Positions 22,701 to 33,640 of a stretch of DNA of 64,000 bases are shown piece after piece. Origin of the DNA: Schistocephalus solidus. Lineage: Eukaryota > Platyhelminthes > Cestoda > Diphyllobothriidea > Diphyllobothriidae. Location: assembly GCA_017591395.1 (NCBI GenBank), contig WEDG01002492.1, positions 248,001 through 312,000 of the forward strand. The letters run 5' to 3'. The position numbers were made by a program, and so were the translations under genes. The notes under the pieces were generated by a model that saw nothing but the letters and a program-made list of their open reading frames with translations, was not told the DNA's origin and made no database searches. Within the stretch, counting starts at the first letter, position 1, and each line of letters begins with the position of its first letter.

Positions 22701-23220
22701 AGAGAATATTGAAATGTGGATGCCCCTTAATTAGGCGAGAGCGTTATGAGGAAGTAATTTCCTTAGAACCGGTAACGAAGAAAACAACCGCCTGACTTAA
22801 ATGGACATCTTCGAAAAATAAAATGATTAATGACTGGGTGAGTCAGAGCCAAATAGGAAGCAGAATAGTGATGGCTCAAGCCGCAGGTGTTATGTGGGCT
22901 GATGTTTTGCTGTCAGTGCATGTCTTTTACCCGCTACTAGTAGAAATAAAACAGGATTAAGACTACCTTTCTGATAAATGGGATAGGTTAAAAAACGCTC
23001 AAGTAAAAGTCCTTGATATTCCTATGTAATTTGGCTGCAAAACGTCTGTCAGCTAACGGAGGGAGCTGTTCTATATCACCATGTGAAGGAAATGTGTGCG
23101 ACTTACAGTTTATGAGTCCCGAGTATGTATTTGTCCAAATGGGGTAGGACAGGCCCCTCTCCACCTTGGAAAGTGAAAATAGCCTACATATTTAAATCCA
23201 ACAGAATGCATTAATCGACA
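19749..23220. other. Intronic stretch without recognised gene
   Basis: The first part of the 16.5-kb intron. ORFs of 60-137 codons occur on both strands, but none has splice support in phase or a family resemblance. The one visible structure is a diverged direct repeat: about 21400-21545 and 21715-21870 share CTGCTCCAAGTTAC, CACAGGGAATGCTGGGGGA and GCAGCGGCAGAAT in order, roughly 310 bp apart. Confidence 0.5.
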
Positions 23221-23229
23221 ACTACAGAG

Positions 23230-23490
23230 TGGAAACTGATGCTGGTTATAATAATTGTGTGTGGTACCGCCACAACAGCCACCTGGAGCCTTTAGGACAC
23301 CCGCGCCCTTGGATCTCCTTGACTTTATTTTCATACCGGGCACTTGTTGGTGAACGAAGAGTGTGGTAGAGGCATTTAATGTCTAATATAACTTAAAAAA
23401 TCATCCACGCGCAAGTGCTCGACCCTGCAACACCACGCTATGGAGCACACGGTGGACCTCGTCGGAATCAACGGTTGAACTGTCGTGCAT
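23230..23490 (+). repeat. Family A repeat copy
   Basis: Core GCCACCTGGAGCC, CTTGACTTTATTTTCATACC, GAGTGTGGTAGAGGCAT, CACGCGCAAGTG and GCTATGGAGCACACGGTGG, ending TCGTCGGAATCAACGGTTG. Orientation is +. It is somewhat diverged (the TTGACACCGGG core is altered). Confidence 0.6.
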
Positions 23491-23679
23491 TAGAAGTATT
23501 TGAAGTTTGTCGCAGTGAGCCAAACTGCCGCTAACTCTGCTTCCCAGAAGGAGCCATACTCGAATTCCTTTGAGCAAGGAAGACGGCTGGTTGAGCTACG
23601 AAGCTGTATTCAGATAAGCATATACTTTCGATTTAAAGCCTGCGCGGAGATATCTCATACCATTTGGCAACTTTGTTTG

Positions 23680-24110
23680 AAGTTGCGAAAATTCCCATTA
23701 AAAGATTCAAAAGACGACTTGGCGAGCATACGGGCTGCTTTCGTGCGCACAAAAGAACCTCGTACAAGCTCCGCGCTTAGCTTGGCCAACGGCCGCTTAA
23801 CTGCTTGCATTCTCCCGTGCCATCTCTGTCCTCCCCCTTCCCCTGGAACGACTCTACCAAACACTCACTGCCAATTATCATACTGTTTCTTATCATATTG
23901 TTTCTTATCATCCTCCTCCTATGCACACCTCTCAGACAACCCACACAAACGGACGAATATTATCGATTTCATGTATTAAATTTCTACTACGTTCTGACCT
24001 TTTCCTATAACTGTACTGGCCTGAATAGAAGTTATCGAAAGTAGCGCGTATGCTCGCCAAGTCGTCTTTTGAAACTTTAGTTGATTTGAAATTTGCGTAA
24101 AATGTGCAAT
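23680..24110. repeat. Short inverted-repeat (MITE-like) element
   Basis: The end at about 23690-23740 (TTCAAAAGACGACTTGGCG then AGCATACGGGCTGCTTTCG) is the reverse complement of 24031-24073 (CGAAAGTAGCGCGTATGCTC then GCCAAGTCGTCTTTTGAAAC). The ~45-bp ends match at nearly every base and enclose about 340 bp. A related single end is at 13.6-13.7 kb. No transposase. A (TTATCATA-type) triplication (TTTCTTATCATA, TTTCTTATCATC) lies inside at about 23876-23905. Confidence 0.6.
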
Positions 24111-25925
24111 AGGGCTAACTTTAATCTTCGACGATTTATTCAGTGAAGAGTCTTCGTTATCCAAAGATAACATTGGAGTATCATGCATTTTGAATCAGGT
24201 GTGCAATAAAAGAGGAAACGGAAAATGTTTCGTGGGACGATGACTTTGGTAACAAAACGGTCGTTTAGGCTATGTTGTTCTTGTTGATAAATACCAACGA
24301 TTGTGGGACACTCTGTTCATTATGTACTTTAGGATGGAAGACAAGTAGCGTACTTTAAGATTTACTGTGGCTTTAAGATTTCTCCCATGTTATTATGTTG
24401 CCATTTTTTACAAAATTCAGATAAAATTATTACTAAAAGCTTCAATTTATGATAAATTTATTTGCAACTCTGATACTTAACCAAAATAAGCATTCAACTT
24501 TAACATTCTTTGCTACAACGAGAGAAATCTTCTGATCTTCAAGAGATTATCAAAGCCCTGACTCCCACACAGAAGCGAAACGAAATGTTCCCCCAATTTT
24601 CCCCTCTGGAAATTCTGGCCGAAACTCAAACAGCTCCAGCGGTGGACTTTTTGTAGATAAAAACCTCTTTGATCGAATATGTGTGAGGGTAGGGGTTACT
24701 CACCTAGAAAATTATTATTTTCCCACGAATTATCTGATTTATTTCGACGCCGAGTGCGCACAACCTTCCCTTTGTAGTGCACTTTCTTCACTGCTGATAA
24801 ATATTTTTACATTATACTAGCGTTTTTTAATGTGCCATCCAGAAATGAATGTCGGTCTTAAAAAAACCGAAAGTTAGTTTTTTTTCAACTAAACATTACT
24901 TGAGTAAACAAATCATACAGCACTTAGTTGAAAACACTTTCAACAGAAATGAAATATAATTTGAACTTTATTCATTAAAAGTAAGGTTTTATTGGAATAG
25001 CAGACATTCTTAATGTTGCGTACATCGCTTTTCTGTGGTATTAAATGATTTTATCCCACGTATGTTGTTAATTCATTCTTTTTTACAAATAATCTTAGCG
25101 GCAAGTCCGGCGAAGAATTTCTTGGAGTCCGAATTCGTGCATTTTCTTGCCCATCTTTATTACTTTGCAGTAATTCATATTTTTAAGAGGAAAAAGAACG
25201 CTTATCCTCCTACTAAATGACTTAAATTCTTCTCACCTCTAGTCAGTGCCGGGTCTGTTTTCCATCTGGTGTGCGTTTGGGAAAATATGACGGCTTTAAG
25301 TTAGCAAACGGTTCTCAGCACCCTATTTTCTACCAATTAAGGGTTTCCGTTCATTTCTCTACCGTATTTTGTTTATTCCGAATGTCTACCTTTGTTTTAC
25401 TCAGACAAACTGCCAATTTATTCAATATTTCGCCCATTCTTCCCCTAAAACTATTTAAATAATCCGAGTATTGGCGGCGTGAATAATTATTAATAATCGT
25501 TTTCTCTCCTCTCGCAATCGCTTAGTTGGAAATAGTTTATGGTCATGTAAAATAGATAAGCGAGGTTTTATTAATCTTTGAGCGAAGGCATCCTCTCCTT
25601 TTATTAAGAGGCCGTAAAACACGGTTTTTTGACCGTACAATCTCCCTTCTGGTTAAGAAACATCATGAAACTTACTTTATATGTTTAGAAAGAAATTCCC
25701 TGCCAAAACCCATTGTCTGTAGTTTTATCAACTTTCAATCAGTTTTTGAAATAATGCACTGCACACCAAATTTTCTTGTAAGATTTCCTTTTGAAACCAG
25801 ACTAAGCCTTCAACAAAGAGCAAAAAATGTAAGCTTTAAATTAATATTATCAAGATCAAATTTGCATTTACTTATGACAATCTAACCAATAGAAAAGTGA
25901 CTTCAGGCTAACCTTTGTACTGATG
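24110..25925. other. AT-rich intronic stretch, nothing recognised
   Basis: Strongly AT-rich with poly-A/T runs. Short ORFs on both strands are compositional and unsupported by splice sites in phase. No repeat family of this window is evident. Confidence 0.5.
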
Positions 25926-25929
25926 TAAT

Positions 25930-27445
25930 TTACCGGCAGTTCGACCGTCGATTTCGACGAGGTCCACCGTATGCTCCACACCAGGTGGTGCAGGGATGGT
26001 GACTTGCGCGTGAATTATTTTTAAGTGATAGTAGCCTTGCGCTGCAGCTACCGCACTCTCTCCTCCTCATCCACCTGAGCCCGGTCTCACGACACAGGCA
26101 AGAAGACCGGAGATGAGAGAGGTTGCAGGTGGCTGGCGCGGCTGGAGCCGCCCCTGGGCGTACCACCACACCTGGCTCGGATCCCACAGAGTGGGAGTGC
26201 CATAAAGACCACATTAAGAAGGAGCCATTGCAGCCTGACTCTCAGTCCGCCAGTCAGCCACTCCACACAAAACACACATTGGGCTGACCACGCGGTCCGA
26301 GTTATCCCGTCAGTTGGCAACCTTCCAAGCCACGGCTTTTAGCGCACCGTGATAGTTTTAAGCGCGTTAGATTGTTTTCAGTGAGGAAAATACGCTGAGC
26401 TCTCGATCTTACTCTCTCCCCCACCCCCACAATCAGACCACTGTCCAAGCCGGTCAGTTGTCTGATGCGGAAGCGGGCGCAGCTGCTGGTGACCTCGTCT
26501 ACGTGTACTACGTACACGACCTGGACCCCCAAACACAAGCACCAGGATTTCACACAACAGGGGGTTGAACGGCTTACATCTCACATGTGTGAGATAGCCA
26601 GAGGTCACGTTAAGAAGGAGCCATCGCCGCCTGACTCTCAGACCACCAGTCAGCCACTCCACAAAACACACATTGGACTAATTGCGAGGTCTGAGTGTAA
26701 TTGTCAGTTGGCAACCTTCCAACCGCGGCGGTTAACGTTATCGCACACTCTTCTCCTCCCCCACCTGAGCCCGGTCCAACGACACAGGCAAGAAGACCGG
26801 AGATGAGAGAGGTCGCAGGTGGCTGGCGCGGCCGGAGCCGCCCCTGGGCGTACCACCACACGTAGCTCGGATCCCACAGAGTGGGAGTGCCATAAAGACC
26901 ACATTAAGAAGGAGCCATTGCAGCCTGACTCTCAGTCCGCCAGTCAGCCACTCCACTCAAAACACACATTGGGCTGACCACGCGATCCGAGTTATCCCGT
27001 CAGTTGGCAACCTTCCAAGCCACGGCTGTTAGCGCACCGTGATAGTTTTAAGCGCGTCAGATTGTTTATAGTGAGGGAACATGCGCTGAGCTGTCTACCT
27101 CACTCTCTCCCCAACCCCCACCATCAGACACTGTCCGAGACGGTCAGTTGCCTGATGTGGAAGTGGACGCATTGGCTGACGGATCGGCGTACCCATCTTC
27201 GCGCACCGCAGCACGACCTGGCCCCCATAACGCACACACCAGGATTCAAAAACTCAGGGGATATGGAGTAGCCATCGCCGTCTGACTCCCAGTCCACTGG
27301 TCAGCCACTCGACACACACAGCACATACACTGAGCCGACGGCGTGGTCTGGTGGAAGCGTCAGATTGGCAGACTTCCCAGCCACGGTTTCAAGGAAACCG
27401 TAATATACTCTGGTAAATGGTGATTGTGAGGGTGTTGTCGATGTA
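25930..27445 (-). repeat. Tandem composite array of GC-rich repeat units (A-B-A-B), 3' tail of the adjacent LINE
   Basis: Read on the minus strand, two alternating units recur. Unit B (27440 to ~27030 and ~26740 to 26330) has GCCGTGGC-type ends, a TGGTGGGGGTTGGGGAGAGAG-like stretch and AAACAATCTGACGCGCTTAA. Unit A (~27030 to 26750, truncated, and 26330 to 25935, full) has GGCTTGGAAGGTTGCCAACTG, CTCCTTCTTAATGTGGTC, GTGGTACGCCCAGGGG and GGTCTTCTTGCCTGTGTCG. Unit A ends at the TCGTCGAAATCGACGGTCG hairpin. The array begins about 50 bp past the stop codon of the RT/zinc-finger LINE and has the same orientation. Several minus-strand ORFs of 66-97 codons arise from these units and are not genes. Confidence 0.75.
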
Positions 27446-27489
27446 TTGGTGTAGGTAGTGTGCGCTGATGTAGCTTAGCCTCCGGTGGT

Positions 27490-29715
27490 TTACCGGAGGT
27501 TATCGTGGAGGCGCATGTGTCCTAATAGGCCCATGCGGTGTGTAAATGTGCGGGAGCAGTGAGGGCAGTGAAGGCGGGCGCGTCGACTGTATGTCGGAGC
27601 CCCAGGCACTGGTTCACCAGCCTCCGTGCGATGAATTCGCAGGTGACCGACCAGGCCGATGCGTGAGTTGAAGTTGCGGGCGCAGTGTGGGCAGGAGAAA
27701 TCGGTAGAGGCTGGGGCGATGTCATTCATGGTAGTGGGGGTGGCAGGGGCGCTAAGAATGGCAGGAGTGGAGGGTGTGCATGGTGTATCGGTGTTGTCGG
27801 CACTGTGGTGAGTTCCGCTGTCATGGATGCGCATGTGACCGAATAGGCCCATGCGATGAGTGAATGCGCGAGGACAGTGAGGGCAGTGGAGGCGACGATC
27901 TCTGCTGTGTGATAGTGCTCCAGGCACTGGCTCACCGGTCTCGGTACGATGTATTCGCAAGTGACCGACCAGGCCGATGCGTGAGGTGAATGTGCGGTCG
28001 CATTGAGTACAGCTTATGAGAGATTCCCCATCGCTGATGGCTGTGGTGGTGGTGGTAGTGAAGGCGAAGGCGGTGGTGGTTGCGGTGGTGGGGGTAACAG
28101 GCGATGAGTAGATGGATGTGGTCTCTATGATGGTAGGAGTAATGGAATTGATGCCAGGAGTGAGGGTGGGGGAGTCAGAAGGAGGGTTGGCAGAATTTGA
28201 CGTAGAAATTGGAATTGTCGGATTGTTGATGCATTGCGTCCGAAGATGTCCAACCAGGCCGATTCGCGCGCGGAAGATGCGTTGACAGCGCGGGCATGTT
28301 GGCAGGGCCTGGGCATTGGCGGTGTTGGTCCGGGGCGTTGGTGACTTTCGTGCCGCTCTTTTGGCCTTGGCGGCGGCGATCCTGTTGGCCTCATAGATTG
28401 CTGAACCAGTCTTCACTGATCTTCTCCATGCTGGTCTATCCTGGGTGAGGTCCTCCCAGGTCGCCGTGTTGATTTGCAGTTGATTCGGCGATTTCTTCAA
28501 AGTGTCCTTGTAGCGTCGTTTTTGACCTCCCTGCCGGCGAGAACCCGTAGCGACATCTCCGTAGAAAAGTCCTTTGGGTAGTCGCTCGTCGTCCATTCTT
28601 ACCAGGTGGCCGCTCCATCGCAGTTGCACTTGCCTCAGCATGGCATGGATGCTGAGGATTTCGGTCCGCTCCAGGACTTCCGTGTCCGGGATCCTGTCTT
28701 GCCATCTCAGCTTCAGTATTCTGCGGAGGCAGCTCAGATCAAAGTGATTCAGCTTCCTGGCTTGGTTCGAGTGGACTTTCCAGGTTTCCGCTCCGTAAAG
28801 GAGTGTCGTCAGGACGACGGCCTTGTACATCTTCAGTTTGGATTTCAGGTGAATACCGTGGCGATTCCACACGGAGGCCTGCAGCCGGCCGAAGGCCTGA
28901 CTAGCTTTGGAGATCCGTTGGGCAACCTCGTCATCGATTCTCGTGTTGCGCGACATCGTGCTTCCTAGATAAGCGAAGGTTTCCACGTTTTCGAGTTGAG
29001 CACCGTTGACATTGGTTCGAGGAGCATTGTATTCCGCGCTGGGTGGCGGCTGGTGCATGACACCCGTTTTGGCTGTACTGATTGTTAATCCAAAATCGGC
29101 GCAGCCTTCGGCGAAGAGGTCCATGCTTCTTTGTATGTCCTCCTCCGTCACGGTGTTAAGGGCGCAGTCGTCCGCGAAGAGCAAGTCATGGACTGTATTC
29201 GTAGACACGCGCGTTGGAGCCTGCATACGCCGACTGTTGAGAAGGTGCCCGTCAGTTCTGTAGGCGAAGCGGATACCAGGCTACTCATCACGGTAGGCGT
29301 CCATCAGCATAGCCGAGAACATGAGACTGAACAGGGTGGGAGCCAATACGCAGCCCTGCTTCACTCCGTTGGTCACTGCGAATGATTCGGATACCGTCCC
29401 GTTGTCAGTGACGCGCGCCGTCATCCCGTCAAGAAGCTGACGCACCATGTGCGTGAACCGCTCAGGACAACCAAATTTCTGCATGACTTTCCACAGTCCG
29501 TCACGATTCACCGTGTCAAAGGCTTTCGTTAGATCCACGAAGGTATTGTATAGGTGAGTTTGCAGCTCCTGACACTTCTATTGTAGCTGGCGGGCGGCAA
29601 AGATCATATCGGTTGTTTCGCGTTGTCGGCGGAAGCCACATTGGCTTTCCGGGAGCAGGCCCTGCTCTAGATGACCGTTAAGACGATTGAGAAGGATACT
29701 AGGGTACTTAACACG
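27490..29715 (-). pseudogene. Non-LTR retrotransposon (LINE): reverse transcriptase followed by C2H2 zinc fingers, 5'-truncated
   Basis: One reading frame runs on the minus strand from about 29715 to the stop at 27490. It is interrupted only by TAG at 29580-29578 and TAG at 29283-29281. RT landmarks in order are QCGFRRQRETTD, FVDLTKAFDTVNRDGLW, NGVKQGCVLAPTLFSLMF, the catalytic [10 protein letters not shown] box, FAYLGSTMS and a thumb region with LLYGAETW and [15 protein letters not shown]. About 100 residues further on come five zinc fingers. The first is C2HC-like (CPRCQRIF, ending HLRTQC). The other four are C2H2, alternating [12 protein letters not shown] and HRMGL-x-GHMR-(I/L)-H versions. 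The endonuclease and early RT are missing by 5' truncation at ~29715. The fingers after RT probably bind the element's RNA or target DNA (inference). It sits antisense in the largest unc80-like intron. Confidence 0.88.
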
Positions 29716-30299
29716 AACGTAGCAATGGTCGGTTCCACAATAAGTTTAAAAACGGCAAAAAATTAAACCGCCTTTATCCAAAGATCTCACTAAACGCAGA
29801 AGATCAATGGTGACTGCATTATAAGGAAGACTTGGTTTGGACCCTCATGCTGTCGAATAGTCTTTATTTGCGAAAAATCCCAATATTAGATTCTGATTCG
29901 GTTTGGCTTTTGAGAGCCTTCATTCACAACAGGAGTATTTGCAGGTAATAAGAGTGAAGAGGCCAGTTCAAGGAACTAGTTGCGAAGAAAGGGACATGGT
30001 TACCGAAAAAGGAGCTTTTTTAGACTGACTTTTTGGATTCTCACTCGAATCTATCATCAGAGACAGAGTCAGATTTGGGCATTGGATTGCTCTCATTGTT
30101 CTCAAAAGATGTAGGTGCTAGGTTACTACATGCCTTGCACAATTGACAGCTGCTGAATGCATCGCGGATGGTTGCACATTGATGTGATAATTGTCTGACC
30201 AGCCAGATTTTATAATATGCGATTGCCATGTCAAGGCTGGGTGCCTGTGTGTCAGTCAACATTATCGGTTCCCACGCTCAAGGTACGTGGTTCTATGTG

Positions 30300-31335
30300 A
30301 TGCGATGATGGACCACAGTCAAGTTGATAACGGCTGGATTTCATCATCCGTGTGAGCTCTTGGGCGATTTGGCCCGTCGACACTGGCACCAGGAACAGCG
30401 GTCATCTGCACGTTATCTGCGTGGTTAACTACTTTGCCCAGACGAAGTTTTAAACACCGAATATGGAGTGGGGATATCGTTGCGACTTTTGCTTGTTTTG
30501 GGGCCGGCAAATCATCACTCGAGCATTTCTCGGCTTACCCCAGTTGTCCACCTAGCGGGAATTTCAGCCCCAAAACTTGAATTTGGGAGCTGCCGTCGTT
30601 TCTCCTCACTGCTGCGACGTGTTCGGATATTCGCGTATTGAGTAGTCTTCTAGTTCCTCTGACATAGTTGCTTTGTCCACAACTGCGCCAGACCCGATAA
30701 ACGACACCAGCTGTTCCTTCGGCCTCATGATCTGGCGTCTTATGGTTGTCTTCGACCTGTGTGCAACCTCAACCCCAAGAGGTGTGAGAAGGCGGCTGGC
30801 AGCTTTCGAGACATTCTTCATGTACGGGGGAGCTCACCAAAACTTGGGGCTGGTTGCGAACGCACTGCTTTACGATAGCCATTCACTTTAAGTATCCGTC
30901 GAAGACATTATAATTCTGAAAGTTTGTCTTCCGGCTCACTGTAGTGTGTCTCCACACGACGGTATAGCAACTGCGTTTGTGATCAATCCGATGGTTTATG
31001 TTTTACGTGCGTCGTTTTTGCCACTTTCCTGAATACTTTAGTTTAAGGGCAGCACAATCTTTGCGGCAGACGAGGACATCGAGGGGGGGCAGCGTGTTGT
31101 TTTGTTTCTCCTCAATCGCAAATTGCATATCTAGGAAGTTGGCGTTGAGATGTTCTTTGAGTTCCAGTCACCGATCCCGTTCGATGATGGCGAAGGTATC
31201 ATCCGCACACCGAGCCCAAAATTTCGATCTGTGGTGTCGGAAGACCAGCGACTCCAACCGTTGTAGGACCGTCTCAGCCATGAATCCCGCAATCGGCGAA
31301 CCTTTTGGCGTGCCTTTAACCTGCTCATGGATTGG
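30300..31335 (-). pseudogene. Penelope-like element, second lineage, decayed RT plus nuclease
   Basis: The minus strand gives KGTPKGSPIAGFMAETVLQR, then HHRSKFWARCADDTFAIIER (RT palm; the usual Y/F-V-D-D is here C-A-D-D), FLDMQFAIEE and LDVLVCRKDC. This is the Penelope-like RT order. After frameshifts a decayed nuclease follows, with VVYRVWRSCGQSNYV and NTRISEHVAAVRRND (YR-x-x-C-x-x-C, then a T-R-I-x-EH helix). That nuclease differs from the GIY-YIG at 13.9 and 42.7 kb. The last open piece is 30319-30510. Multiple stops and shifts show it is dead. Confidence 0.75.
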
Positions 31336-31399
31336 TCCGAGGTGCAGTTAGGTGATAAAAGCTTCCAAAGGACAAAAAGCTAGGAGGCACGAACGAGTT

Positions 31400-33150
31400 G
31401 TTTAGAAGATCCAATCAGTAAATTAAAGTTATTTTAATGAAAATAAATGACCTTTATAAACAGGTTGAGTTCATCTGATCGACAAAAGCCAGATAAATTA
31501 GGGTAAGATATTGGTGATCAAGCTCAAAATGACTCAGTCTCAGGCCGGTTTTGTGCAAGAGGCGCCCTTTCAGTGGTGGATAGGGTGCTTAGTCACAGCA
31601 GACAAAGAATTCACTGAAAGTTTTGCAGAGATCGCCCGTGGTTGGCAATTTTAAGGATATTCAATTAAACAAGGATCTGTACTGAGAGCTGTATTAAGAC
31701 AATTTCCATCAGTCTGACGGCTCCAATTCCTTTGGTTAGCCACCTAATAACTCTTCCACATAACTGTTATTGCGCTCAAAGCGAGACTGCTCTGAGGTTG
31801 TACACGCAAAGTTGGGGATAAGCACAATTCAGAATACGTGCCTACGCAGATACCGCACTTCCTATGTAAATACAGTTGACTTCACCTCATGGTACTTCTT
31901 CCTTAAGATGCTGTCGCTCATGTGCCGAAAGAGTGCATTGCATACCTTGCAACGCAACGCTCCGGATGGTGGATTTTCGCCAACATCTCTGGCAGAGACA
32001 ACCGGATCAGGTACGGGTTTACTGGAATCCGGTGGAGTCCTGCAACATACCCCCGAAAAACACTTCGGTAGGCACAACAAAGCCTTATTTATCACAGCAT
32101 TTGTTCTTTTGCAAGCTTCAATAGGCAAATGAATGCTTGAGCCCGGTACCGTTATCTGGTTTGAATTTTCAGAGGTCAGTTGATGCCTCCAGTCCATGCC
32201 TCTAGTGGCATAGGTCAGGGGAAAAGAAATAATTCAAAAGAGATTTTAAATGATTTCTAACTAAGTTCCTTTACTTGACCGTTGTGGTGTTTCAGAAGAC
32301 CGTCCTTTTAATCAAGCTTAATAAACATGTCCAACTTTTTGAATACAAAGGGAAAACAGGTTGGAAAAATGTCTGGAAAATTGTTCATTCAAAAGCATCT
32401 ATACCCATTTAGGCTGGTCTGATCTCTCTTATTGAGGGTATCTCATTAAAGCATTTGGCAGAAGTTATCAGCTGCCACTTTACGGTAAATAATGTTTACA
32501 TGCAACGTCTTTTCGCCCATCCGTGGGAGTATGCTAGATTTCTATTTACTTCCATAAAAGGACGGAGCAGATGGATGCAGAATGGCAGGAACGTACGGCT
32601 TTATTTAAACACTGATAAATTAGTATATTTCATGCTGATGAAAAAAAATTAACTTATGCCTGTTTATCTCAATGCACCTGGTAAAGTAGCTTTGCCGAAG
32701 TCTACTACATTTGTGTCCAAAGTTCATCTAACTTTCTCTCCACGACCTCCAAGGCTGAAGTTACAGTAGCTGGCCTGTCTCAAGCAATGTGCTTTCGATT
32801 AGAAAAGATTTCGCAAGTAGAAATATTATAGTAGATCTCGTGTAGCCTAATCACATAATATATTTTAATCAAGACAGGTTGTCAGCTTTTGAATGCACTA
32901 CTTTCCGGACGCCTTTAAAAAATGCGCTGCGTAAACTGGATTACCTGAGTGGCAGAAATTTTTCACACTCCTTTTCGAGGCTCCTATAAATTCCAGTATG
33001 GTTTAAAAACACGAGTACAACCATTTTTGTACTGACTTAGTAGCAACAAACGACTTATTTAAATTTTTATATTTCAGGACAAGGTACATTCATGTTAAAA
33101 ACGGTTTTAAATTACGAGATTTTTAAGGATCGTGAGATGTCCGTTCATAG
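31400..33150. other. Intronic stretch, no supported gene
   Basis: Overlapping ORFs near 31770-32197 (both strands, up to 120 codons) lie in moderately GC-rich DNA. The minus-strand reading has GALRCKVCNALFRHMSDSI, a weak CxxC pattern, but I do not recognise a family and see no in-phase splice sites. The rest is AT-rich. Confidence 0.45.
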
Positions 33151-33154
33151 AATT

Positions 33155-33275
33155 TGTCCGTGGAGACTGGATTAGAGAGTGAGGTAGATGCATCGCAAGA
33201 CTGCTGTCACTATAATCCAGCCCCAGTCACCGTCTCTGCACCGCCATGCTGCGGAGCGCAGCGGGAACTATCGTA
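33155..33275 (+). repeat. Family A repeat, 3' fragment
   Basis: GAGAGTGAGGTAGATGCATC, then GCAAGACTGCTGTCACTATA, ATCCAGCCCCAGTCACCGTC and CCATGCTGCGGAGCGCAGCG match the 3' half of family A (closest to the 14.8-15.1 kb copy). The terminal hairpin is lost. Orientation is +. Confidence 0.6.
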
Positions 33276-33429
33276 CCTGTCCGTTTTATTTATGTTGTCC
33301 ATAAACTATCTAAAACTGTCCACATTCATTACAACTTAGAGAGTTTTTTATGACCTATTCCTAAAGTTCAAGAATAATCTTTGATTTTGCTTATACGACA
33401 TGGAAAATGTGCAGCATGCAGTTCGGAAA

Positions 33430-33640
33430 AACTAAGCACAAGCGCAATTACAGAGTGGATCCAAATTTATTCGGGAGTTTCGAAAGTTTCTAAACCAACA
33501 GATATCCTTAATTCGAGTAGAAAATTTTAAAAGATGTAATTTGCTACCAAATATTTGCAAGACAAAGATATTTTATTCGTCTTTTTATGAAATTTACTTG
33601 AATATATATATAGTCAACAGCCAACAGTCAATATGAAAAA
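33430..33640. repeat. Family X repeat, partial copy
   Basis: AAAAGATGTAATTTGCTACC, AAATATTTGCAAGACAAAGA and ATATTTTATTC-x-x-CTTTTTATGAAATTTACTTG align with 51135-51225 and more weakly with 47540-47600. AT-rich; type unknown. Confidence 0.45.

Noticed and set aside
26302..26956. Several overlapping 66-113-codon ORFs in the GC-rich array
   Set aside because: They recur in every copy of the repeat with the same frames and are produced by its base composition.
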